A stretch of DNA of 64,000 nucleotides. Source: CAZPMT01 sp964587655 (GTDB taxonomy: Bacteria > Hydrogenedentota > Hydrogenedentia > Hydrogenedentales > SLHB01). Under the pieces are notes generated by a model, which saw only the letters and a program-made list of their open reading frames with translations, made no database searches and was not told the origin of the DNA. Every line of letters starts with the position of its first letter. Position 1 is the stretch's first letter. The translations under genes were made by a program, and so were the position numbers. Shown here one piece after another: positions 16,795 through 25,226 of the stretch. The stretch spans positions 1-64,000 of the forward strand of contig CAZPMT010000007.1 of the NCBI GenBank assembly GCA_964587655.1, written 5' to 3'.

Positions 16795-19700
16795 TGGGCG
16801 ATAACGGCAAGAGAGTCGGTTCGGTGCTCGTGGTCGGCGCGGGCATTGCCGGCATGCAGGCGGCGTTGGACTGCGCGAATTCCGGGTTCAAGGTCTACTT
16901 GCTCGAACAGCAGCCGGCTATCGGCGGCAACATGGCGCGCCTGGACAAGACGTTTCCGACGAACGACTGCGCGATGTGCATGATTTCCCCGAAGCTCGTC
17001 GAGGTGGGACGCCACCTCAATATCGAGATCATCTCGTACGCCGATCTGAAGAACATGGAAGGCGAACCGGGCAACTTCACGATCACGGTCAACAAACGGA
17101 CGCGGTACGTTGACGAGATTAAGTGCAATGGATGCGGCGAATGCGAGCAGGTCTGCCCGGTGACCTTTCCGGATACGTTCAACGGCGAACTGGCCGGGCG
17201 CAAGGCGATCTACCGCCTCTACCCGCAGGCGATTCCGAACGTTTTCACGATCGACAAGCGCGCGATGAATCCGCCGTGCCGCGGCACGTGTCCGGCGGGA
17301 GTCAATGCGCAGGGATACGTTGCGCTCATCGCGCAGAACAGATTCCTCGAGGCGCTCGACGTGGTGCGCGAGCGTATGCCGTTCGCGGGCGTCTGCGGGC
17401 GCATCTGCCACCACCCGTGCGAGCAGAAGTGCAATCGTCTGCAGATCGACGAAGCGGTCTCGGTGCGGAACCTGAAAAGGTTCGTCGCGGATTATGAACG
17501 CGACCTCATCCGGAAGGGCGAATCCATCGAGCGTCCGCCCAGTGAAATACCCGTGGATGCCAAGCAGCCTTACACGGAGCGCGTGGCGGTAGTTGGCGGC
17601 GGGCCGGCGGGCCTCACCTGCGCGTACGACCTCGCGAAACGGGGATATCCCGTGACCGTGTTCGACGCCAACAAGGAACTGGGCGGCATGATGCGGACGG
17701 GCATTCCCGCGTACCGCCTGCCGCGCGAGTACCTTGATCTCGAGATCAATCAGCTACTGAGCGAAGGCATCGAGATCAAGACCGGAACTGCGCTCGGCAA
17801 GGATTTCTCGCTCGATGACCTGAAGACGCGCGGATACAATGCCGTGTTTGTAGCGACGGGCGCGCAGCGCGCCAAGAAGATCCCGCTCGACGGCAGCGAC
17901 ACGCAAGGCGTTCTCTACGGTATTCCGTTTCTGCGCGAAGTCAACGAGGGCGGCAGGCCAGCGATCGGGAAGAAGATCGTCGTCATCGGCGGCGGGAACG
18001 TTGCGATGGACGTCGCGCGCTCGGCGCTGCGCGCCGAGCCTGGCGCGTCCGTGACGGTGGCGTGTCTCGAATCGCGCGAAGAGATGCCCGCGCATGATTG
18101 GGAAATCACCGAGGCCGAGGAAGAGGGCGTCTTCATGAAGCCATCGTGGGGACCCAAGGTCGTCCTCGCGAGGAACGGGAAGGTCGCGGGCATCCGGCTT
18201 GTAAAATGCACCGCGGTATTCGACAAGGACCGCCGGTTCAACCCGGCGTTTGATGAGAACCAGACCGAGACCCTTGACGCCGACACGGTGATCCTGGCCA
18301 TCGGCCAGACCTGTGACCTCACGGGCGTCGAAGAGCACTTGAAGGTTAACCGCGGGCTCGTATCGAGCGACCCTCTGACACTCGAGACGTCGCAGCCCGG
18401 CGTGTTTGCGGGTGGCGATGTGGTGTTGGGGCCGGCCTCGCTTGTGCAAGCCGTGGCCCAAGGGCATCGGGCCGCGGACTCGATTCATCGTCATCTGCGC
18501 GGAGAGGATTTGCGCGCCGATCGCGAACCGGCCGAACGCCCCGCGGATTTGGCCGCCTTCCCCGAATGGGCGGAGAGAAAATACGTGCCCAGGCAGTCCA
18601 TGCCGGTTGCCGGACTGGATGCGCGGAAGACGTCCTTCGCGGAAATCGATCAGGGGTTCACGGCTGAGCAGGCGGTGGCCGAGGCGCAACGGTGTCTGCA
18701 ATGCGGCGGGTGTTCGCAGTGCAGAGCGTGCGTGCGGGTCTGCAAGGCGCACGCCGTGGACCATGATCTGCAAGACGAGGCGCGGCAGTTCAAAGTTGGC
18801 GCCGTTATCCTGACCGGCGGTTACGATCCGTTTGACGCGAAGGTGAAAGCGGAATATGGGTTCGGGCGGTATCCGAACGTCGTGACGAGCATGCAATTCG
18901 AGCGCATCCTCAGCGCGTCCGGGCCGTACCAGGGCCACTTGCAGCGTCCGTCCGACGGCAAAGCGCCGCGGAAAGTGGCGTGGATTCAGTGCGTGGGTTC
19001 GCGCGACGTGACGTGCGGCAACGACTACTGCTCGTCGGTGTGCTGCATGTACGCGACGAAAGAGGCCATCATCGCGAAGGAACACCAGAGCGACGTCGAG
19101 CCGACGATCTTCTACATCGACATGCGCGCGTTCGGAAAAGGTTTCGACGAGTTCTACAACCGCGCGAAAGACAATTACGGCGTCCGCTACGTTCGTAGCC
19201 AGGTATCTTCCTTGAAAGAGAACCCCGAGAACGGGAACATGATTGTGCGCTTCGTGACCGGCACGGATACGCTCCGGACGACGGAGGAAGAGTTTGACAT
19301 GGTGGTGCTCTCGGTGGGCTTGACGGCCAACCGTTCCACGAAAGAGGCCGCCAGGCTGCTCGGTATCGAATGCAACCGGTATGGTTTCGCCAAGAGCCGT
19401 CCGTTACAGCCGCTGCTGTCGAGCCGCGAGGGCGTTTTCCTGTCCGGGGCGGTGAGCGGTCCGAAGGATATTCCGGAAACGGTGATGCAGAGCAGCGGAG
19501 CGGCCGCGTTGTGCGGCGAGATGCTCCAGACGGCGCGCGGGACGCAGGTGCTGATAAAGGAATACCCCGCGGAGCGGAGCACGGCGGGCGAGGAGCCGCG
19601 CATCGGCGTGTTTGTGTGCCACTGCGGCATCAACATCGCCTCGGTGGTCGATGTGACCGCCGTTTCCGAGTACATCAAGACCATCCCCGGCGTGGTCTAC

Positions 19701-21269
19701 ACTGAACACACGATCTACACCTGCTCGCAGGACACGCAGAAGCGGATCAAGGAGGTCATTCAGGAGCAGAACCTGAATCGCGTGATCGTGGCGTCGTGCA
19801 CGCCGCGCACCCATGAGCCGCTGTTCCAGGAGACGTTGCGAGAAGCCGGGCTGAACAAATATCTGTTCGAGATGGCCGATATCCGCGAGCAATGCTCGTG
19901 GGTGCACCAGAAAGATCCCGCCCGCGCTACGGAGAAGGCCAAGGCTTTGGTGCGAGGCAGCGTCGGGAAGGCGAAACTGCTCGAGCCTCTGGAATTCAAG
20001 AAAGTCGGCGTTACGCGCGCGGCGCTCGTGATCGGCGGCGGGCTTTCAGGCGTGACGGCGGCGCTCTCGCTGGCGCGCCAGGGATTCGAGGTCCACCTTG
20101 TCGAAAGAGAAGCGCAACTCGGCGGCAATATGCGCCGCGTGAAACGCAGCCTCGAAGGGCACGATTGGCAGGCGTATCTTCAGGACGCGATTCGCCTGGT
20201 GCAATCGACACGCGGCGTCCACGTCCATCTGGAATCGCAAGTGGACGAAGTGACCGGGTTCGTCGGCAACTTCACTACGCGGCTGAAAGGCAAGTCGCAG
20301 GCGGAGATCAAACACGGTGTGATCCTCGTGGCCACGGGCGCGACGGAAGATGCGCCGGAGGAGTTTCTCTTCGGCGTCGACAGCCGAGTGATGAGCCAGC
20401 GCGACCTCGATGCGAAACTCGAAGAAGGTTTCGCGCCCAAGACCGTGGTCATGATCCAGTGCGTCGGGAGCCGGAACGAAAAGCGGCCGTATTGCTCGCG
20501 CGTTTGTTGCGGCGCCGCCGTGAAGAACGCCTTGACAATCAAGACCAAGAATCCGCAGGCCGAGGTGTACGTCCTGTATCGCGAGATGCGGACCTACGAG
20601 TACCGCGAGGAGTATTACCGGAAAGCGCGCGAACTGGGCGTGCGGTTCATTCACTTCCCCGATGAGGAGTATCCGCGGGTCGCGGCCGCGAACGGCACGC
20701 TCAAGGTCGCCGTTCACAACACTGTTCTTGGCGAGACCCTCGAACTCAAGGCCGATGCCTTGGTGTTGAGCACGGCGATGACGCCTGTCAAGGCTGACAA
20801 CCAGCGTCTGTCGGAGATGTTGAAGATCTCTCTGAACGAACACGGGTTCTTCATGGAAGCCCACATCAAGCTGCGTCCGGTGGACTTCGCGAACGAAGGG
20901 ATCTTCGTCTGCGGGCTGGCCCATTCGCCGAAGTATACGGAGGAGAACGTGACGCAGGCGTTGGCCGCGGCGGGCCGCGCCGCGTGCATCCTTGCGAAGG
21001 ATTTCCTCGAGGTGGGCGGCGTTGTCTCGCACATCAATCCGGACAAGTGCGCGACCTGCCTTACGTGCGTGCGCGAATGCGTGTACAACGCGCCGTTCGT
21101 GAATGACGAGGGCAAGGCTGAGATAGAAGAGGCCAAATGCCAGGGCTGCGGCAACTGCGCGTCGGCGTGTCCTGCGAAGGCGATCGAGTTGCGCACGTTC
21201 AGCGACGCGCAGGAGATGGCGTTGTTCCGCAGCATACTGCATGAAGCGGAGGCCGCGAACGTAAAGTGA
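16794..21269 (+). CDS. hdrA: Giant HdrA with NfnB/GltD-like insertion fused to a second HdrA
   Basis: A 1491-residue flavoprotein in a single open frame. Residues 1-155 are an HdrA N-terminal unit with FAD motif GAGIAG (15-20) and CNGCGECEQVCP (111-122). Residues 155-600 look like NfnB/GltD: PCRGTCPAG (161-169), CGRICHHPCEQKC (201-213), FAD motif GGGPAG (268-273), NAD(P) motif VVIGGGNVAMD (396-406) and GVFAGGD (536-542). Residues 630-920 resume HdrA, with CLQCGGCSQCRACVRVC (634-650) and IQCVGSR (731-737). From about 936 a second HdrA begins, with FAD motif GGGLSG (1081-1086), IQCVGSRNEKRPYC (1221-1234) and C-terminal clusters CATCLTCVREC (1419-1429) and CQGCGNCASACP (1449-1460). It would connect NAD(P)H to HdrBC/MvhD and MetFV, with electron bifurcation possible. 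Confidence 0.92.
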   Translation: MGDNGKRVGSVLVVGAGIAGMQAALDCANSGFKVYLLEQQPAIGGNMARLDKTFPTNDCAMCMISPKLVEVGRHLNIEIISYADLKNMEGEPGNFTITVNKRTRYVDEIKCNGCGECEQVCPVTFPDTFNGELAGRKAIYRLYPQAIPNVFTIDKRAMNPPCRGTCPAGVNAQGYVALIAQNRFLEALDVVRERMPFAGVCGRICHHPCEQKCNRLQIDEAVSVRNLKRFVADYERDLIRKGESIERPPSEIPVDAKQPYTERVAVVGGGPAGLTCAYDLAKRGYPVTVFDANKELGGMMRTGIPAYRLPREYLDLEINQLLSEGIEIKTGTALGKDFSLDDLKTRGYNAVFVATGAQRAKKIPLDGSDTQGVLYGIPFLREVNEGGRPAIGKKIVVIGGGNVAMDVARSALRAEPGASVTVACLESREEMPAHDWEITEAEEEGVFMKPSWGPKVVLARNGKVAGIRLVKCTAVFDKDRRFNPAFDENQTETLDADTVILAIGQTCDLTGVEEHLKVNRGLVSSDPLTLETSQPGVFAGGDVVLGPASLVQAVAQGHRAADSIHRHLRGEDLRADREPAERPADLAAFPEWAERKYVPRQSMPVAGLDARKTSFAEIDQGFTAEQAVAEAQRCLQCGGCSQCRACVRVCKAHAVDHDLQDEARQFKVGAVILTGGYDPFDAKVKAEYGFGRYPNVVTSMQFERILSASGPYQGHLQRPSDGKAPRKVAWIQCVGSRDVTCGNDYCSSVCCMYATKEAIIAKEHQSDVEPTIFYIDMRAFGKGFDEFYNRAKDNYGVRYVRSQVSSLKENPENGNMIVRFVTGTDTLRTTEEEFDMVVLSVGLTANRSTKEAARLLGIECNRYGFAKSRPLQPLLSSREGVFLSGAVSGPKDIPETVMQSSGAAALCGEMLQTARGTQVLIKEYPAERSTAGEEPRIGVFVCHCGINIASVVDVTAVSEYIKTIPGVVYTEHTIYTCSQDTQKRIKEVIQEQNLNRVIVASCTPRTHEPLFQETLREAGLNKYLFEMADIREQCSWVHQKDPARATEKAKALVRGSVGKAKLLEPLEFKKVGVTRAALVIGGGLSGVTAALSLARQGFEVHLVEREAQLGGNMRRVKRSLEGHDWQAYLQDAIRLVQSTRGVHVHLESQVDEVTGFVGNFTTRLKGKSQAEIKHGVILVATGATEDAPEEFLFGVDSRVMSQRDLDAKLEEGFAPKTVVMIQCVGSRNEKRPYCSRVCCGAAVKNALTIKTKNPQAEVYVLYREMRTYEYREEYYRKARELGVRFIHFPDEEYPRVAAANGTLKVAVHNTVLGETLELKADALVLSTAMTPVKADNQRLSEMLKISLNEHGFFMEAHIKLRPVDFANEGIFVCGLAHSPKYTEENVTQALAAAGRAACILAKDFLEVGGVVSHINPDKCATCLTCVRECVYNAPFVNDEGKAEIEEAKCQGCGNCASACPAKAIELRTFSDAQEMALFRSILHEAEAANVK

Positions 21270-21697
21270 GCCAGGTATCCGAAATGACGGACGAACCCAA
21301 TATAATCGCGTTTTGCTGCCATTACTGCGCATTCACCGCGGCGGACCTGGCGGGCACGATGCGGCAGCAGTACGCCCCTAATATCCGCATTGTGCGGCTG
21401 CCTTGCACGGGCAAAGTGGACGTGAACCTCATCCTGCGGGCGTTTGTCGAAGGCGCCGAGGGCGTCATGGTGGCGGGATGCGAGATCGGCAGTTGCCATT
21501 TTATCGAGGGCAACGTGCGCGCGCGCAAACGCGTCGCATACGCGAAAGTTATGATCCAGGAAGCGGGGCTCGATCCGGAACGCCTCGAGATGTTCCATAT
21601 CGCGGCTTCGCAAGGGCCGCTGTTTGCGCGAACCGCAAACGAATTCACCGAACGCATCAAAGGGATCAACGCGAAAGAAAAGGCCTCCGCCGTCTGA
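21266..21697 (+). CDS. mvhD: MvhD-like hydrogenase iron-sulfur subunit
   Basis: A 143-residue MvhD/FlpD-type protein. It has the CCHYCAFTAADLAG N terminus, LPCTGKVD and GCEIGSCHF, which together supply the cysteines of the [2Fe-2S] domain. MvhD bridges HdrA to an electron donor: a hydrogenase in methanogens, NADH or formate modules in other bacteria. GTG 21266 overlaps the hdrA stop in a GTGA arrangement; ATG 21284 is a possible alternative. No hydrogenase is encoded here, so the NfnB-like part of HdrA is the likely donor site. Confidence 0.9.
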   Translation: MSQVSEMTDEPNIIAFCCHYCAFTAADLAGTMRQQYAPNIRIVRLPCTGKVDVNLILRAFVEGAEGVMVAGCEIGSCHFIEGNVRARKRVAYAKVMIQEAGLDPERLEMFHIAASQGPLFARTANEFTERIKGINAKEKASAV

Positions 21698-21722
21698 AGC
21701 CGGGTTTGCCAGGAGAGTTTAT

Positions 21723-22397
21723 ATGATTGTTGCAGAACGAAAGCCGCTCGAAGAGCTTTACGCCCATGCCAAGAAGCACAAGAAGGTGCTGCTCTTGGGA
21801 TGCGGCACTTGCGTGACCGTGTGTATGGCCGGCGGCGAGAAAGAGGTCGGCATCCTTGCCAGTCAGATGGAGATCGCGGCGCGCGAGCGTGGCGACGACA
21901 TCGCGGTGACGGAGCACACGATAACTCGGCAGTGTGATAGCGAGTTCTTCGACGAGGCCACCGCGCGAAAGGTTGAAGAAGCCGACGCGATTATATCCCT
22001 GGGCTGCGGCGTGGGAGTGCAGTTCTGCGCGGAACGGTTCCCCGACAAGCCCGTCTATCCCGGTCTGAACACGAAGTTCTACGGGGCAACGCTCGAGCAG
22101 GGCGTATGGGCGGAGCGGTGCGCGGGATGCGGCGAGTGCGTATTGGACAAGTTCGGCGGCGTGTGCCCGGTGGCGCGCTGTTCGAAGAGCCTGTTGAACG
22201 GACCGTGCGGGGGATCGTCGGAAGGGCGGTGCGAAGTCGACCCTGATAACGTCGAGTGCGCATGGCAACTGATCCATGACCGCATGGAAAAGCTCGGGCG
22301 CTTGGACGAATTGGAAGAGAATCAGCCGATGAAGGACTGGTCCACGAACCGCGACGGCGGACCGCGTAAAGTGACAAGGGAAGATATGCGACTATGA
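21723..22397 (+). CDS. metV: MetV-type methylenetetrahydrofolate reductase partner
   Basis: A 224-residue zinc/Fe-S protein of the MetV (MTHFR C-terminal) family. It has GCGTCVTVCMAGGEKE near residue 21, CGVGVQFCAE in the middle and a Cys-rich C terminus (CAGCGECVLDKFGGVCPVARC, then CGGSSEGRCEVD). MetV forms a complex with MetF in acetogens and links it to Fe-S electron carriers. ATG 21723 has AGGAGAG upstream. It overlaps metF by 4 bp (ATGA). Confidence 0.9.
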   Translation: MIVAERKPLEELYAHAKKHKKVLLLGCGTCVTVCMAGGEKEVGILASQMEIAARERGDDIAVTEHTITRQCDSEFFDEATARKVEEADAIISLGCGVGVQFCAERFPDKPVYPGLNTKFYGATLEQGVWAERCAGCGECVLDKFGGVCPVARCSKSLLNGPCGGSSEGRCEVDPDNVECAWQLIHDRMEKLGRLDELEENQPMKDWSTNRDGGPRKVTREDMRL

Positions 22398-23365
22398 GTG
22401 AAACAGCAGCCGTTATCGAACCGAAAGAGAAGTCCGGGAGCCGCCTCGAACGTATTCTGAACTCGGGCCAGTTCGCGGTGACCGGCGAGTTGGGTCCCCC
22501 GAAGAGCGCCGACGTCGAGATAATCAAGACGAAGGCGGGATACCTGAAGGGCATCGTGGATGCCGTCAATATCACGGACAACCAGACGGCCATCGTGCGC
22601 ATGTCGTCGATTGCGGCGGGGCTGCTCGCGATGCAGCACGGGCTTGAACCGGTCATCCAGATTACCTGCCGGGATCGAAACCGGCTTGCCATGCAGAGCG
22701 ACCTGCTCGGCGCGTACGCGCTGGGCCTCCGGAACGTGCTCTGCCTGAGCGGCGATCACCAACGGTTCGGCAATCATCCCACGGCGAAGAACGTGTACGA
22801 CATCGATTCGATCCAGTTGTTGAGCATGGTCCGGAAGATGCGGGACGAGAAACAGTTCGCATGCGGCGATGAAATCCGCAACACGAAGAAATCGCCCATC
22901 GTGGAGCCGCGGATGTTCATCGGAGCGGCGGCGAATCCCTTCGGCGATCCGTTTGCCTTCCGGGTCGTGCGGCTTGCCAAGAAGGTGAAAGCCGGGGCTG
23001 ATTTCATTCAGACCCAGTGCATATACGACATGGATCGGTTCAAGAGATGGATGGAAGGCGTGCGGAATCGCGGCCTTCATGAACAGGTCTACATTCTTGC
23101 CGGCATCACGCCGTTGAAGTCGGTGAAGATGGCCGAGTACATGCGCGATGCGGTGGCGGGGCTTATCGTTCCCGACGACCTCATCAAGCGTCTACAGGAC
23201 GCCAAGGACGCCAAGGAAGAAGGCGAGAAGATCGCCGTCGAGCAGATAAACGAAATCCGGGAGATGCCGGGGGTCAGCGGCGTTCACATCATGGCCATCG
23301 AGGCGGAACAAAGCGTTCCCGGACTGCTTGAAAAAGCCGGTCTGCTGCCGCGTCCCACTCTGTGA
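22394..23365 (+). CDS. metF: Methylenetetrahydrofolate reductase
   Basis: A 323-residue MetF TIM barrel that reduces 5,10-methylene-THF to 5-methyl-THF with FAD. Visible family segments include FAVTGELGPPK, GLLAMQHGLEPVIQITCRDRN, NVLCLSGDH and KKVKAGADFIQTQ. It overlaps metV (ATGA) and is the last gene of the block. Grouping with metV, hdrABC and mvhD parallels the MetFV-HdrABC-MvhD complex described in Moorella, supporting a ferredoxin- or NAD(P)H-coupled enzyme. Confidence 0.95.
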   Translation: MSETAAVIEPKEKSGSRLERILNSGQFAVTGELGPPKSADVEIIKTKAGYLKGIVDAVNITDNQTAIVRMSSIAAGLLAMQHGLEPVIQITCRDRNRLAMQSDLLGAYALGLRNVLCLSGDHQRFGNHPTAKNVYDIDSIQLLSMVRKMRDEKQFACGDEIRNTKKSPIVEPRMFIGAAANPFGDPFAFRVVRLAKKVKAGADFIQTQCIYDMDRFKRWMEGVRNRGLHEQVYILAGITPLKSVKMAEYMRDAVAGLIVPDDLIKRLQDAKDAKEEGEKIAVEQINEIREMPGVSGVHIMAIEAEQSVPGLLEKAGLLPRPTL

Positions 23366-23420
23366 GGGGCTGGATTTTCCGGCGCGGACTACTACGCTCA
23401 TGGCGCCGGACCAAACCAAA

Positions 23421-23449
23421 TTGACTTTGCCCGTCCGAGGTGTTAACAT
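23421..23449 (+). promoter_or_regulatory. Sigma-70-type promoter of hpf
   Basis: TTGACT at 23421-23426 and TAACAT at 23444-23449 with 17 bases between them. This is 46 bp upstream of the hpf ATG and marks a new transcription unit after metF. Confidence 0.5.
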
Positions 23450-23494
23450 TCAAAGAAGGGTTCCCATATTCGAGCGACGGAGGTTCGGCAACGA

Positions 23495-24052
23495 ATGAAT
23501 ATCACAGTAACGGGTCGTCACATGGAGATGACCGATGCGCTTAAGTTCTATGTTGAAGCCGGGTTGCAGAAGCTCCGCGTCCACTTCGACAAGGCGACGA
23601 CTGCGGACGTGGTGCTCACGGTTGAGAAGCATCGGCACATAGCGGAGATGAGTCTGCATGCGAACGGCATCCGGATACATGGAAGAGAAACATCTTCCGA
23701 CATGTACGCGTCGGTAGATGCGGTTTTGGAAAAAATCGATAAACAGGTGCGAAAACACAGGGAACGCATCAACAGCCATCAGCCCCGGACGGGCAAGGAA
23801 GCGCGGGATTTCCATCATCAAGTTATCGAGTATATTCCGGAACACGAAGAACAGCCCGCCTCGGAACCGACGCACCGTGTTGTCAGGCGTGAAAAGCTTA
23901 CGATGAAGCCCATGTCCGTCGATGAGGCCCTTATGCAGTTCGATCTCATTGACGACAATTTCCTCGTCTTCTTCAATGCAGACACGCAGGAAGTGAACGT
24001 CATCTACGCCTTGGACGACGGGACGTACGGTCTCATCGAACCGCAGTTCTAG
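23495..24052 (+). CDS. hpf: Long-form ribosome hibernation promoting factor
   Basis: A 185-residue HPF/RaiA-type protein. The N-terminal S30AE domain (MNITVTGRHMEMTDALKFYV) binds the 30S decoding site. The C-terminal domain (KLTMKPMSVDEALMQFDLID...FLVFFNADTQEVNVIY) is the dimerisation module of long HPF, which forms 100S ribosomes. Between them is a charged linker. It lies ahead of hprK, as hpf often does near nitrogen-PTS-type genes. It has its own promoter candidate upstream. Confidence 0.93.
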   Translation: MNITVTGRHMEMTDALKFYVEAGLQKLRVHFDKATTADVVLTVEKHRHIAEMSLHANGIRIHGRETSSDMYASVDAVLEKIDKQVRKHRERINSHQPRTGKEARDFHHQVIEYIPEHEEQPASEPTHRVVRREKLTMKPMSVDEALMQFDLIDDNFLVFFNADTQEVNVIYALDDGTYGLIEPQF

Positions 24053-24075
24053 CGTCGCGTCGCGCGCCGTTTGAA

Positions 24076-24104
24076 CTCGTTCCCAAGTTGTACTTGGGAA
24101 CGAG
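24076..24104. repeat. Palindromic repeat (TTCCCAAG type) between hpf and hprK
   Basis: A perfect 12-bp inverted repeat, arms 24076-24087 (CTCGTTCCCAAG) and 24093-24104, with a five-base loop TTGTA. It lies 24 bp after the hpf stop and could end hpf transcription, but no U-tract follows. Its form is that of a dispersed palindromic repeat. Confidence 0.6.
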
Positions 24105-24147
24105 GCGGCGGGGTGTTATACACCGCAAGAGGCGTACGGAGGGCGAA

Positions 24148-25113
24148 GTGGATACCGCGAGTCTTCCGATTAACCGCAAGCGGAGCATTGCGGTGGCCCG
24201 GTTGTATGAGGCCTTGGCCGGCGCGTTGGATCTGGAAGTGTTGGCCGGTTTCCAGGGCTTGGGCCGTCCCGTGCCTATCTCCGACATCAATCGCCCCGGG
24301 CTCGCGTTGAGCGGCTACCTCGAGTATTTCGCGAACGATCGGGTCCAGATCCTGGGCAATACGGAAATCCATTATCTCGAGACGCTGCCCGCATCGATGA
24401 TTCAAACGCGGATGGAAGGCATGTTCTCGTTTGAGGTGCCCGTCTTTGTGCTTTCGCGGCGCCTGCAACCGCGCGATCTTCTGCTGGACATGTGCAACCG
24501 CCGCGGAATCCCGGTCCTCCGTTCGAGCAAGAGCACCGACGAAGTGATCACGCGGATCATCCTTTTCCTCGCCGACGAGTTCTCTCCCGAGACGCAATTG
24601 CACGGGACCGCGCTTGACTGTTACGGCGTGGGTTGCGTGCTGGTCGGAGCGCCCGGCGTGGGCAAGAGCGAGACGGCCCTCGAACTGGTGGAACGCGGGC
24701 ACCGGATCGTCGCGGACGATCTTGTCTCCCTACGGCGTAGCCGGGACGCGTACCTCTACGCCGAGACCAATCCGGTCACCGAACACCATATGGAGATCCG
24801 CGGCGTCGGCATCATCGACATCAAGAGCATCTTCGGCGTGGGGCGCGTGCGGAACTCGAAGCGGATCGGACTGATAATCGAGCTCGATGAATGGAAACAG
24901 CAGTCCGATTACGATCGCACCGGCCTCAAGGAGGAGTTCGTTGAGATACTTGGCGTGCCCGTGCCCTATCTTCTCATTCCCGTGCGTCCCGGACGGAACA
25001 TCGCGATCATCGTCGAAGTCGCCGCGCTGAATTTCCGGCTCAAGGAACTCGGAGTGCATCCAGCGATCGAATTCAACAAGCGTCTCATGTCCCTCATGGA
25101 TCATAATAGGTAG
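24148..25113 (+). CDS. hprK: HPr kinase/phosphorylase
   Basis: A 321-residue HprK. It phosphorylates HPr on its regulatory serine and removes that phosphate again. Residue H152 (LHG), the P-loop GAPGVGKS (167-174) and the HprK signature MEIRGVGIIDIK (215-226) are all visible. GTG 24148 is chosen because GGAGGG precedes it; an upstream ATG at 24088 would read through the palindromic repeat. HPr with its target serine and Enzyme I are encoded at 28268 and 28635. Confidence 0.94.
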   Translation: MDTASLPINRKRSIAVARLYEALAGALDLEVLAGFQGLGRPVPISDINRPGLALSGYLEYFANDRVQILGNTEIHYLETLPASMIQTRMEGMFSFEVPVFVLSRRLQPRDLLLDMCNRRGIPVLRSSKSTDEVITRIILFLADEFSPETQLHGTALDCYGVGCVLVGAPGVGKSETALELVERGHRIVADDLVSLRRSRDAYLYAETNPVTEHHMEIRGVGIIDIKSIFGVGRVRNSKRIGLIIELDEWKQQSDYDRTGLKEEFVEILGVPVPYLLIPVRPGRNIAIIVEVAALNFRLKELGVHPAIEFNKRLMSLMDHNR

Positions 25114-25226
25114 TCGAGCACGCTTGAAATCTTCAGCGCGCCGCCGGGACCGAAAAAACAACAGACCGCACAGGAAGTGCTTCTGGGCATGGAGAGAGCA
25201 GGAAGGATAAGCAGGAAGCACAAGAA

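Noticed and set aside
16794..21269. Assembly artefact joining two separate hdrA genes
   Set aside because: The frame is uninterrupted, domains join at plausible boundaries and both junctions keep conserved Cys motifs; long reads would still be needed to exclude it fully.
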